64,000 bases of DNA, from assembly GCA_910586225.1 (NCBI GenBank), contig CAJUIL010000002.1, positions 130,563-194,562 on the forward strand, read 5' to 3'. The notes beneath the pieces were generated by a model. That model worked only from the letters and a program-made list of their open reading frames with translations, did no database searches and was not told the origin of the DNA. Below, piece by piece: positions 42,366-50,692 of this stretch. Within the stretch, counting starts at the first letter, position 1; each line of letters opens with the position of its first letter. Made by a program: the position numbers and the translations under genes. The DNA comes from an uncultured Eubacterium sp. (GTDB lineage: Bacteria > Bacillota > Clostridia > Lachnospirales > Lachnospiraceae).

Positions 42366-42439
42366 CCTTTGGCGTATACTTACCAGCATATAGATGTTTG
42401 AATTGATGAAATAGTTTTTTCGTTTATAATTTGGAGTAT

Positions 42440-42508
42440 AAAATTACCTTTCCTTAGTTTATAAGATAGTCCGAACAACTATATGAGAACGGAAAGGTAA
42501 TTTTTATT
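42440..42508. terminator. Terminator after the permease gene
   Basis: AAAATTACCTTTCC (42440-42453) pairs perfectly with GGAAAGGTAATTTT (42491-42504), with T-runs at the plus-strand side. The intervening 37 bases are unpaired or weakly structured. It can work in both directions, between convergent units. Confidence 0.75.
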
Positions 42509-42557
42509 GTCTAGCACATCTCCATTTTTTGGTGTAACTACGAATCTTTCCATTCGT

Positions 42558-42947
42558 CTAAAGATGTTCATTTATGTATTCTAAATATCCCTGCTCCAGA
42601 ATTGTAAAATCGCAGCTGTTATCTGTCAAAATCTGCTTACGATTCTCTGTAACCATCTCATAAATCTTATTTGCTTTCTTCTGTATTTTTGCAGCATTAT
42701 TTATACAAAATTGATATTCTTTATTAAGTAGAAACCGATACTTTTCATCTTGAACGTCTTTGATCACAAATTTTTCCAGACAGGTATCAGGAACTGGCAC
42801 CATGTAATTAAACCGCAAGGAACCTTTTACTTCTCTTTTATCACCCGGAATCCGGATCAGAATATTTGCTTCTTGTTTCTTACGCCGTTTCTTTTCGTAT
42901 TCTTGAAGAAACTGAACATAGCCTTCATTTATCTTGTAAAAGTCCAT
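42558..42947 (-). CDS. toxN: ToxN/AbiQ-like type III toxin, internally shortened
   Basis: A 129-aa protein. GGAGG at 42957-42953 selects the ATG at 42947. The N-terminus DFYKINEGYVQFLQEY and the C-terminal half (GSLRFNYMVPVPD, DEKYRFLLNKEYQF, INNAAKIQKKANKIYE, CDFTILEQGYLEYI) follow the ToxN/AbiQ pattern. Family members have about 165-175 aa. Missing here is the stretch of roughly 30-35 residues between the N-terminal helix and the MIPVP motif. It normally holds RPxVGxxxxxxxxxYxxPLTSPK, including the Thr-Ser and Lys residues of the RNase active site. The gene is in frame, so it may be an inactive toxin or a remnant. It is preceded by a terminator and ToxI-like repeats. Confidence 0.72.
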   Translation of the reverse strand: MDFYKINEGYVQFLQEYEKKRRKKQEANILIRIPGDKREVKGSLRFNYMVPVPDTCLEKFVIKDVQDEKYRFLLNKEYQFCINNAAKIQKKANKIYEMVTENRKQILTDNSCDFTILEQGYLEYINEHL

Positions 42948-42965
42948 CGGCGCCTCCATATGTAG

Positions 42966-42997
42966 AAAAATTGGGAGATAAGAAGCTTATCTCCCAA
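42966..42997 (-). terminator. Terminator between ToxI repeats and toxN
   Basis: On the minus strand TTGGGAGATAAG (42997-42986), loop CTT, CTTATCTCCCAA (42982-42971), then TTTTT (42970-42966): a perfect 12-bp stem. In type III systems this element limits read-through into toxN so that antitoxin RNA is in excess. Confidence 0.9.
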
Positions 42998-43001
42998 AAA
43001 T

Positions 43002-43108
43002 AAAGGTTCGCATTTCAAGCTGCGAAGCACTTAATGAAAGGTTCACATTCAAAGCTGCGAGGCACTTAAATGAAAGGTCTGCACTTAAAGCAGCAGAGTT
43101 CTTTGAAT
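43002..43108 (-). ncRNA. toxI: ToxI-like antitoxin RNA: three 35-36-nt tandem repeats
   Basis: Three consecutive units of 35, 36 and 36 bases (43002-43036, 43037-43072, 43073-43108; plus-strand units begin AAAGGT). Units 1 and 2 are similar; unit 3, the first transcribed, is more divergent. There is no room for spacers, so this is not CRISPR. Repeat length, number (about 3), an upstream promoter and a terminator before toxN match ToxI/antiQ RNAs, which are cut by ToxN into pseudoknotted monomers that block it. Confidence 0.85.
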
Positions 43109-43132
43109 AAGCAATTTATCTGCTTTGTCTAT

Positions 43133-43161
43133 ATTATATTCAAATTTTTATGAAAAAGCAA
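43133..43161 (-). promoter_or_regulatory. Promoter of the toxI-toxN unit
   Basis: On the minus strand TTGCTT (43161-43156), 17 bases, TATAAT (43138-43133), about 25 bases before the first repeat. Confidence 0.7.
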
Positions 43162-43306
43162 TCACTTTTTTACTTTTCCAGTTAATGTATTCTACACGAC
43201 TGCCGGCACTTGGGAAGCTATTGCATTTTGCTGATGCATCATATATAATGAGTGCTATAGATAAGGAAAGACGCTTAAAGCGGCAAATAGATCATGGTGG
43301 AGAACA

Positions 43307-44539
43307 ATGGCTCACATAACAGCAAAGCAAAACAGACATTCTGAAAAGAAATCTTCTCACACACAGCACGTATTTATCATAGGATGTAAAGGGATACCAG
43401 CAAAATACGGCGGTTTTGAAACCTTTGTGGACAAATTGACCGAGTACCAGACGGATAAAAGCATCTGCTATCACGTAGCCTGCGCTGCAGAACGGGAGGA
43501 CTATGACCGTGCGCAGTCTCGTTTCCGCTGTCATCGCGCGCAATGTGTCGTATTTGCTTGGCGGCAGATCGGGCCTGCGCGGGCGATTGCTTATGATATC
43601 GAAGCGCTGTGCTATTTTTTGCGCTATGCAGAAAAAAAGCGGATCCAGCATCCGGTTTTTTATGTACTGGCTTGCAGGATCGGCCCGTGGATCGGATGGC
43701 TCCGACGAAGGATCGACGCGCTGGGCGGACGGCTGCTTGTAAATCCGGACGGGCATGAGTTTTTGCGGGCAAAATGGAGCGCTCCGGTGCGCCGCTACTG
43801 GAAATATTCGGAGCGGCTGATGGTAAAGCGCGCAGGGCTTCTGGTTTGTGACAGCAAAAATATCGAAGCGTATATACAAAAAGAGTATGCAAGGTATCAT
43901 CCTAAGACTACGTTTATAGCGTATGGTGCGCAGACGGAGCCTTCCAGTCTTGCGTCTGACGATGAAAGGCTGCTGGAATGGTATCATGAGCAGGGGGTGC
44001 AGGAAGGCGGCTACTATCTTGTGGTGGGGCGTTTTGTACCGGAAAATAATTATGAAACGATGCTGCGCGAGTACAGTAAGTCTCACACGCACAGGCCGTT
44101 TGTGCTGATCACAGATGTCAGCGACGGCTTTTTGGAAAAACTCAGGCAAAAAACCGGATTTGACAAGGACGACCGGATACGTTTTGCCGGGACGGTCTAT
44201 GACCAAGAGCTGCTGAAAAAGATCCGTGAGAACGCATACGGGTATTTTCATGGGCATGAGGTCGGCGGAACGAATCCAAGCCTTTTGGAGGCGCTTGCGA
44301 GTACGCGGCTGAATTTGCTGCTGGATGTAGGATTTAACAGAGAGGTGGCCAAAGACAGCGCTTTGTACTGGAGTAAGGAAGAGGGAAGCCTGGCGGCGCT
44401 GATCAACCGGGCGGACAGCCTGCCAGAGGAGGAGCTCCAGGACTACGGCACGCGTGCAAAGGAGCGGATACGAAGCTGCTATAGCTGGGAATCCATTACA
44501 GACAGATACGAACAAGTTTTTCATAACGCAGAGTTTTAG
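43307..44539 (+). CDS. Glycosyltransferase, DUF1972 rhamnosyltransferase-like
   Basis: A 410-aa GT4-type transferase. The start of the first Rossmann domain, HVFIIGCKGIPAKYGGFETF, is the DUF1972 signature shared with Cps2T/RgpA-like beta-1,4-rhamnosyltransferases. It continues with VNPDGHEFLRAKW and LLVCDSKNIEAYI. The second domain has YYLVVGRFVPENNYE, YFHGHEVGGTNPSLLEAL with the donor-binding Glu residues. It probably adds rhamnose or a similar sugar to a cell-wall glycan in the cytoplasm. It is followed after 14 bases by glmS, which supplies amino-sugar precursor. A long opposite-strand open frame here is not a gene. Confidence 0.85.
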   Translation: MAHITAKQNRHSEKKSSHTQHVFIIGCKGIPAKYGGFETFVDKLTEYQTDKSICYHVACAAEREDYDRAQSRFRCHRAQCVVFAWRQIGPARAIAYDIEALCYFLRYAEKKRIQHPVFYVLACRIGPWIGWLRRRIDALGGRLLVNPDGHEFLRAKWSAPVRRYWKYSERLMVKRAGLLVCDSKNIEAYIQKEYARYHPKTTFIAYGAQTEPSSLASDDERLLEWYHEQGVQEGGYYLVVGRFVPENNYETMLREYSKSHTHRPFVLITDVSDGFLEKLRQKTGFDKDDRIRFAGTVYDQELLKKIRENAYGYFHGHEVGGTNPSLLEALASTRLNLLLDVGFNREVAKDSALYWSKEEGSLAALINRADSLPEEELQDYGTRAKERIRSCYSWESITDRYEQVFHNAEF

Positions 44540-44553
44540 CAAAGGAGCATAAT

Positions 44554-46380
44554 ATGTGTGGAATAGTAGGTTATATCGGAAAAAAACAGGCTGCGCCGAT
44601 CCTTTTGGACGGACTTTCCAAGCTGGAATACAGAGGCTATGATTCCGCGGGGATGGCAGTTTTTGACGGTAAGAAGATCCGTGTGCAGAAAGCGGCCGGG
44701 CGTCTTAAGGTATTGGATGAACAGACGCGCGGCGGCAGCGCGATGCCGGGAACGATCGGTATTGGGCATACGAGATGGGCGACGCATGGCGCACCGAGTA
44801 ATGAAAATGCACATCCGCATTACAATCAGGATGAGACAATCGCGGTCGTGCATAATGGGATCATTGAAAATTACTTAAAACTGAAAAAGAAGCTGCAGAA
44901 AAAAGGCTTTGAGTTTCGATCGGAAACAGATACCGAGGTGCTTGCTATGCTGCTTGGCTATTATTACAAGGGCGATCCGTTAGAGGCCATCGTAAAGGTC
45001 ATGCAGCGTGTAGAGGGTTCTTATGCGCTGGGCATTATTTTCGCGGATCACCCGGACTTGGTATATTCGGTGCGAAAAGACAGTCCGCTGATCGTGGGGC
45101 AGAATGAGGGCGGTACTTTGATCGCGTCGGATGTGCCTGCGGTGCTGAAATATACGCGGGAAGTTTATTTTATCCAGAACGAAGAAATCGCGGTGCTGTC
45201 TAGGGATTCCGTCAGCTTTTACAATATCGACGGCGAGGAGATAGAAAAAGAGCCGAAAAAAATAGAGTGGGATATCAACGCCGCGGAAAAAGGCGGCTAT
45301 GAGCATTTTATGCTGAAAGAAATGTACGAACAGCCTAAGACCGTCAGTGATACATTAAATCCGCGTATCAAGGACGGAAGGATCGTCATCGAAGAGCTTG
45401 GCATGAGCGACGAAGAAATCCGGGCGCTGCGCAAGATCCATATTGTAGCGTGCGGCTCGGCCTACCATACGGGGATTACTGGGAAATATGTGTTCGAGGG
45501 CTTGGCGCGTATCCCGGTCGAGGTGGATCTGGCGAGTGAGTTCCGTTATCGGGATCCGATCATTGAGGAGCATACGCTGATCATTATTATCAGCCAGTCC
45601 GGGGAAACAGCGGATTCTCTTGCGGCGCTGCGGGAAGCAAAAAAACGGGGTGCGCTGACGCTTGGTATTGTCAATGTCGTCGGCAGCTCGATCGCCAGAG
45701 AGGCGGACCGCGTGATGTACACTTGGGCCGGGCCGGAGATTGCGGTTGCGACGACAAAGGCTTATTCGGCGCAGCTGATCGCCGAATATCTGCTTGCGAT
45801 AAAGTTTGCCCATATTCGGGGAAAGATGAGCGACGACGCGTGCGCTTCCATGATTAAGGACCTGAAAGCGATTCCTGCACAGATACAAATGCTGTTAGCA
45901 AATAAAGAGAATATCCAGCGCTTTGCAAACCGCTATCTTGCGGCCCGCGACGTATTTTTTATCGGAAGGGGCATTGACCACGCGATCTCTCTGGAAGGCT
46001 CGCTAAAGCTCAAGGAGATTTCCTATATCCATTCTGAAGCCTATGCGGCCGGGGAATTAAAACACGGAACGATTTCCCTGATCGAAGAAGGGACGCTTGT
46101 GACTGCTGTTGTGACACAGGAGGAGCTGTATAAAAAGGTACTCAGCAATATCGTAGAGGTACGTACACGCGGGGCGTTTGTTATGGCGGTAACGAACGAG
46201 GACAACACGGAAATAGAAAAAACGGCGGATTATGTCGTGTATATTCCAAAGACGAACCGTTATTTTACAAATTCGCTGGCAATTATCCCGCTGCAGCTGT
46301 TTAGCTATTATGTGTCTGTTGGAAAAGGGCTGGATGTGGATAAGCCGAGAAACTTGGCGAAATCCGTGACGGTGGAATAA
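44554..46380 (+). CDS. glmS: Glutamine-fructose-6-phosphate aminotransferase (isomerising)
   Basis: A 608-aa enzyme with the exact N-terminus MCGIVGYIG, in which Cys2 becomes the glutaminase nucleophile. EYRGYDSAGMA and TRWATHG follow. Two SIS isomerase domains include ACGSAYHTG, ISQSGETADS and SLKLKEISYIHSEAYAAGELKHG; the C-terminus KSVTVE is typical. It makes glucosamine-6-phosphate for peptidoglycan. The 14-base gap to the glycosyltransferase leaves no room for the glmS ribozyme that normally precedes this gene in Firmicutes, so control must differ. Confidence 0.96.
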   Translation: MCGIVGYIGKKQAAPILLDGLSKLEYRGYDSAGMAVFDGKKIRVQKAAGRLKVLDEQTRGGSAMPGTIGIGHTRWATHGAPSNENAHPHYNQDETIAVVHNGIIENYLKLKKKLQKKGFEFRSETDTEVLAMLLGYYYKGDPLEAIVKVMQRVEGSYALGIIFADHPDLVYSVRKDSPLIVGQNEGGTLIASDVPAVLKYTREVYFIQNEEIAVLSRDSVSFYNIDGEEIEKEPKKIEWDINAAEKGGYEHFMLKEMYEQPKTVSDTLNPRIKDGRIVIEELGMSDEEIRALRKIHIVACGSAYHTGITGKYVFEGLARIPVEVDLASEFRYRDPIIEEHTLIIIISQSGETADSLAALREAKKRGALTLGIVNVVGSSIAREADRVMYTWAGPEIAVATTKAYSAQLIAEYLLAIKFAHIRGKMSDDACASMIKDLKAIPAQIQMLLANKENIQRFANRYLAARDVFFIGRGIDHAISLEGSLKLKEISYIHSEAYAAGELKHGTISLIEEGTLVTAVVTQEELYKKVLSNIVEVRTRGAFVMAVTNEDNTEIEKTADYVVYIPKTNRYFTNSLAIIPLQLFSYYVSVGKGLDVDKPRNLAKSVTVE

Positions 46381-46386
46381 GCAGTC

Positions 46387-46416
46387 GGCAGCAGTCGGAT
46401 TCTGGCTGCTGCCTTT
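46387..46416 (+). terminator. Weak terminator after glmS
   Basis: GGCAGCAG (46387-46394) pairs with CTGCTGCC (46406-46413), followed by TTT only. Confidence 0.5.
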
Positions 46417-46439
46417 GCAAAAGGAAGAGGAGGATTTTT

Positions 46440-48605
46440 ATGAGAAGAAGGAAAAAGCTGCTGTGCTTGCTGTGCGCGCTTGCGGTATTGCTTCCGTCGT
46501 CGGTGTCTGGCGCGCTTATACAGACAAGGGCGGATACGTCTGCGCTTGCGGCAAGCTATAATACGAATCTGAATTATATCGCCTATGCCACAGAGGTCGA
46601 AGATCAGGCGCAGAGCAGCTATTGCTGGGCGTATATGGCGGATGCGGTTTTGGAGTCTTATTTATTAAAATCATCTGCTGTATCGCAGGTCGACCTGAGC
46701 GAGTGGGATATGATCAACCAGCTTGCCAGCGGTTCGTATGCGTTTTCGGATCTGTATACTGGGGGCAGCTACCGGCAGGCGGTTGCTTACTGGACAAGGG
46801 GAAGCCTGTATGGGCCAAGGAGGGAGTCAGATTCTGGTCTGACGGATTATTATGTGAGTGAAACGGTGGATCTTGGCAGATACCAGCGGGAAAACGAACA
46901 GAGCAAACGCAATTACATACAAAATATTAAAAACCTGGTCGTGTCCTGCGGCTCAGCCGGAGTCAGCGTTTATTTTACGGCGCAGGACCGCGCGCTGACG
47001 ACGCGGGATGGTGCGTATTATTATCCACAGGAAGCAAGCCCTGGTGTTAACCATGGTGTGACAGTCGTGGGCTGGGACGATAATTTTGCTCCGCAGTGGT
47101 TTTATAACGGCCTGACCACGCCGCGCCAGCCGCAGAATAAAGGCGCGTTTCTTGTAAAAAATAGCTGGGGCAAATATGACACGAGCAGCATTGGCGGCAA
47201 TACGGGCTATTATTGGATATCGTATGACAATTATTTCCAGGATGCGTTTGCGGTTACAAGAGTTACGGAACGTTCAAAGCTGTATGACCGTATTTATGAG
47301 ACGGATTACCGGGGGCTGTATGATTATGCGCCTGGAAACAGCTTCAGCCAGTCATATCAGCTGTACGGCGGCAGCCAGTGGCTTACTGGCCTGGCTACTT
47401 ATGTACGGGCAGGGGCAAATTACCGCTTTTTCCTGAACGGACAGGAGCTGTCAGGGTGCGGCGGTACGATGGCGCAGAGCGGCTACCATACGTTCCAGCT
47501 ATCGAATCCGGTTCTTGTGACGGGCACGCTGGAGCTGCGCGCGGAAGTTATAAGCAGCGAAGATGCGGTGCCGTTAGCGTGTTCGGCAAACAGCCATGAG
47601 GCAGATGGCGGTAATGTATGCCTGAAAGCATTTACGAAATCACAGTGGTCCAATACGACGAATCCGGGCTGGAGCTGGAATCCGGGTTCGACAGTGTCGG
47701 GCGTTACCGGAGTGACGATGACACCGCAGGACTGCAGCGTGATGCAGGGGACAAGCCGCGTCTTTACGGCAAAGGTGTTAGGAAGCGGTCTGCCGTCTCA
47801 GCGTATTAACTGGCAGATCAGCGGCGCCAGCTCACCATATACGAGGATCAGCGAGAACGGCGTTTTGTATGTCGCAGCTGACGAAGGCTCCGCGGCAATT
47901 TATGTATATGCGAACGCGTACGCGGATTCCGCGCACAGCGCAGCCGCCAGAGTGGAAATATTAAAATCCGGCAGCCAGGATCCGGGGACAGGCAATAGCG
48001 GTTCCAGCAGCAATGGCACAAATATTAACGGTACGCCGGGCACCGGGACATCCGGCAGTCAAAATCCGGTCACGGGCACGCCGATCACGGGGACTCCGTC
48101 TGAGAACGATCCAGACGCGTCGACAGATGCGCCGTCGAACATTAACGGCAGCAAGGGAGACGACCCGAACGAGATCCATACAACGGTGCGTGTAGGGACA
48201 GTGGATAAGGGCGTTTATTCCATCTGGGAGGACGGAACGGCGCAGTATACAAAATGCGTGGCACCGAACCGCGTCAGCGTCAGTATTCCGGCAAGCGTTA
48301 AGGTCGGCGGGGAGAAGTATGAAGTTACCGTGCTGGATCAAGGGTGTATGCGCGGACATAAGAAGGCTGCCGCTGTAACAATCGGGGTGAATGTTGCCCA
48401 GATTGAGGAAGAGGCGTTTTATAACTGTAAAAAGCTGAAAAAGGTAAAGATCAAATCTGAGCAGATAGAGTATATTGGAGAGGATGCTTTCCGTGGGATC
48501 GCAGCAAATGCGGTTATTTATGTGCCGCGGAGCTGTCTGGAGGATTACCGGTTGATGGTGCGTGAGTCTGGTAATTCGAAAGTGCGGGTGAAGGCTTATA
48601 ATTAG
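46440..48605 (+). CDS. Secreted papain-like (C1) protease with Ig-like and leucine-rich-repeat region
   Basis: A 721-aa exported protein: RRRKK, hydrophobic helix LLCLLCALAVLLPSSVSGA, cleavage expected near residue 25-31. The C1 protease core has the Cys of QSSYCWAYMAD (nucleophile), NHGVTVVGWDD (His) and LVKNSWG (Asn). Residues about 285-400 may be the lectin-like domain common in this subfamily. A BIG2-type Ig-like domain follows (GVTMTPQDCSVMQGTSRVF). A Gly/Ser/Thr/Asn linker (about 505-570) leads to a BspA-type leucine-rich-repeat unit (VAQIEEEAFYNCKKLKKV). No LPxTG anchor. It is probably released or loosely attached outside the cell. Confidence 0.88.
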   Translation: MRRRKKLLCLLCALAVLLPSSVSGALIQTRADTSALAASYNTNLNYIAYATEVEDQAQSSYCWAYMADAVLESYLLKSSAVSQVDLSEWDMINQLASGSYAFSDLYTGGSYRQAVAYWTRGSLYGPRRESDSGLTDYYVSETVDLGRYQRENEQSKRNYIQNIKNLVVSCGSAGVSVYFTAQDRALTTRDGAYYYPQEASPGVNHGVTVVGWDDNFAPQWFYNGLTTPRQPQNKGAFLVKNSWGKYDTSSIGGNTGYYWISYDNYFQDAFAVTRVTERSKLYDRIYETDYRGLYDYAPGNSFSQSYQLYGGSQWLTGLATYVRAGANYRFFLNGQELSGCGGTMAQSGYHTFQLSNPVLVTGTLELRAEVISSEDAVPLACSANSHEADGGNVCLKAFTKSQWSNTTNPGWSWNPGSTVSGVTGVTMTPQDCSVMQGTSRVFTAKVLGSGLPSQRINWQISGASSPYTRISENGVLYVAADEGSAAIYVYANAYADSAHSAAARVEILKSGSQDPGTGNSGSSSNGTNINGTPGTGTSGSQNPVTGTPITGTPSENDPDASTDAPSNINGSKGDDPNEIHTTVRVGTVDKGVYSIWEDGTAQYTKCVAPNRVSVSIPASVKVGGEKYEVTVLDQGCMRGHKKAAAVTIGVNVAQIEEEAFYNCKKLKKVKIKSEQIEYIGEDAFRGIAANAVIYVPRSCLEDYRLMVRESGNSKVRVKAYN

Positions 48606-48643
48606 TAGAAGTAAATAAAGGCTGGAAAGCAGGATTTGTGGAT

Positions 48644-48674
48644 CGCAGCAGGCCCGTAGGATGGGGCTGCTGCG
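48644..48674 (+). terminator. Candidate terminator after the protease gene
   Basis: CGCAGCAGGCCC (48644-48655) pairs with GGGCTGCTGCG (48664-48674) with one bulge, followed by GTTTGCTTTT. Confidence 0.55.
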
Positions 48675-48732
48675 GTTTGCTTTTATAAAGGCTTCTTGAC
48701 CATGCGTCACAAAAAAGACATACAAATTCACG

Positions 48733-48771
48733 ATTTCATACGTATTTCATCACAAAACAAACACAATTTCA
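48733..48771 (+). promoter_or_regulatory. Phased ATTTCA repeats upstream of htrA
   Basis: ATTTCAT at 48733 and 48744, then ATTTCA at 48766, start-to-start distances of 11 and 22 bases (one and two helical turns); a fourth ATTTCAT is at 48806. Direct repeats in phase suggest binding by an OmpR-family regulator, as CssR does at htrA genes in Bacillus. The regulator is not identified. Confidence 0.4.
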
Positions 48772-48877
48772 AGGTAAACTGCTACTTGTAAACAACGAAC
48801 AGCCAATTTCATCCAAACAAAATACGGATGAGCACACATATAGAAGCATGAGGGAAAACAGAAAGGAGCTAATCATT

Positions 48878-50692
48878 ATGGAAAACAACACAAACAACAC
48901 CAACAATACAAATAGCACGAACAATACAAATGAAACAGTGAATCAGACAACAGTGAATGAAACTGCCAGCACATCGAACGGACAGCAGGAGTCCAGCTCT
49001 ACGTACAGCTACAGCTATTTGGGCCAGGAGCAGAAGAATCCGAATAATATTTGGCGTGCAGACGAAAATACCGCAGACGCTTATACAAGCGGTGGTACCA
49101 ATAATAGTAGTGCATACGGCAGCAGTACGCAGGCAGGTGCAGACAGCGCTTATAGCTATACGCAGGGAAATACAGGCGGTACGTATTACGGTACACAGAC
49201 AGGCGCGGGCGGTATGTATGGCAGCGCGCAGACAGGTACAGACAATGCTTATAACAATACACAGGCAGGTACAAACGGTTCGTATGGCAGCGCCCAGTAT
49301 ACGACAGGGAACAATGCGCAGAATGGTACGGACAATGCATACAGTAATATTTACGGCAATCCGGACAGCCAGGGACAGGCAGGCTGGACTACGTATACAA
49401 ATGCCAAACAGCAGAAGAAAGAGGAGCGTGCCAAAAAGCGGGCGGCTAAAAAGGCAAACGCTGGCGCGGGCAGCGGCAGCTTTGGCATCAAGCTTGCTAA
49501 ATGCGCATCGATTGCTCTTGTGTTCGGCCTTGTGGCAGGCACTGGCTTTGAAGGCTCCAGTTATGTAGCGGGCAGGCTGCTTGGCACGGATGAGAGGCAG
49601 GCCAATATTTCGGCGGACAGCAAGGAGGAAAAAGAAGTATTCAGCGGCAGCAGTACGAAGAATACCACGCCGTTGACAGCAACCACGACCAGCACGGGCG
49701 ACGTATCCGCGATCGTAGAAGAATGTATGCCGTCTATCGTGGCAATTACAAACCTGAGCGAAAAACAGCTCCAGAACTGGTTTGGGCAGGTGCAGAGAGT
49801 AGAGGTGCCGAGCGCAGGCAGCGGCATTATTGTAAGCGAGGATGAGGAAAGCTTATATATCGCGACGAACAACCATGTAGTAGAATCTGCTACAACGCTG
49901 ACGATCCGCTTCTGTGATGACAAGACTGCGACAGCAGAGATCCAGGGTACGGATCCAACGACAGACCTGGCGGTTGTCCGTGTGAAGAAATCCGATATTG
50001 ACGCAGATACGTTATCTGCAATCAAGGTAGCAACACTGGGCGATTCAGATAAGATCAAAGTTGGTTCACAGGCAATCGCGATCGGCAATGCACTTGGCTA
50101 CGGACAGTCCGTAACCGTTGGCTATATCAGCGCGCTGGAGCGTGAGGTCACAACACAGGATGAAGCAACCGGAACAAACTATACAAACAATTTAATTCAG
50201 ACGGATGCGGCGATCAATCCTGGCAACAGCGGCGGCGCCCTGTTAAACAGCAGCGGTGAAGTGATCGGTATCAATTCATCCAAATACAGCGATACGACAG
50301 TAGAAGGCATGGGCTTCGCGATCCCGGCGAACACGGCAAAGATGATCGTTGAAGATCTGATCACGAAAAAAGCGGTATCGCAGGATAAAGCAGCTTATCT
50401 GGGGATCCAGGTGGAAAATGTACCTTCGGAAATATCCGAGACTTACAATATGCCAAGAGGCGCCTTTGTTAAGGAGGTATTCCGTGGAACAGCAGCAGAA
50501 CAGTACGGCCTGCGGGCAGGGGATATCATTACAAAATTTGACGGCAGAGATATCCAGTCCAGGGAAGCGCTGATCGGCAGGCTTGCATATTATGAAGCAG
50601 GCACACAGGTGGATGTTGTCGTTCAGCGTCCGTCACAGAACGGCTATGAAGAAACTACGATCTCGGTCGTACTCGGAAAGCAGGAATCTTAA
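48878..50692 (+). CDS. htrA: HtrA/DegP-like membrane-anchored serine protease
   Basis: A 604-aa protein. AAAGGAGC before the ATG at 48878 excludes the longer frame from 48848. Residues 1-180 are Asn/Thr/Gly/Tyr-rich and repetitive (GTDNAYNN, GTNGSYGSAQ). A transmembrane helix lies near 208-230. The S1C trypsin domain has NNHVVESATT (His), TDLAVVRV (Asp) and NPGNSGGALLN (Ser). A PDZ domain closes the protein (AYLGIQVENVP, GLRAGDIITKFDGR). It degrades misfolded envelope proteins. The long low-complexity cytoplasmic head is larger than in most HtrA proteins. Its stop overlaps that of the convergent MATE gene. Confidence 0.92.
   Translation: MENNTNNTNNTNSTNNTNETVNQTTVNETASTSNGQQESSSTYSYSYLGQEQKNPNNIWRADENTADAYTSGGTNNSSAYGSSTQAGADSAYSYTQGNTGGTYYGTQTGAGGMYGSAQTGTDNAYNNTQAGTNGSYGSAQYTTGNNAQNGTDNAYSNIYGNPDSQGQAGWTTYTNAKQQKKEERAKKRAAKKANAGAGSGSFGIKLAKCASIALVFGLVAGTGFEGSSYVAGRLLGTDERQANISADSKEEKEVFSGSSTKNTTPLTATTTSTGDVSAIVEECMPSIVAITNLSEKQLQNWFGQVQRVEVPSAGSGIIVSEDEESLYIATNNHVVESATTLTIRFCDDKTATAEIQGTDPTTDLAVVRVKKSDIDADTLSAIKVATLGDSDKIKVGSQAIAIGNALGYGQSVTVGYISALEREVTTQDEATGTNYTNNLIQTDAAINPGNSGGALLNSSGEVIGINSSKYSDTTVEGMGFAIPANTAKMIVEDLITKKAVSQDKAAYLGIQVENVPSEISETYNMPRGAFVKEVFRGTAAEQYGLRAGDIITKFDGRDIQSREALIGRLAYYEAGTQVDVVVQRPSQNGYEETTISVVLGKQES

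Noticed and set aside
43002..43108. CRISPR-like direct repeats
   Set aside because: The units follow each other with no unique spacers and there is no cas gene. The terminator and ToxN-like gene make ToxI the better reading.
43292..44542. 416-codon open frame on the minus strand
   Set aside because: It mirrors the glycosyltransferase gene, shows no domain and a poor start; it is a codon-bias shadow.
44440..44553. glmS ribozyme
   Set aside because: The bases upstream of glmS are coding sequence of the glycosyltransferase and do not show the ribozyme core.
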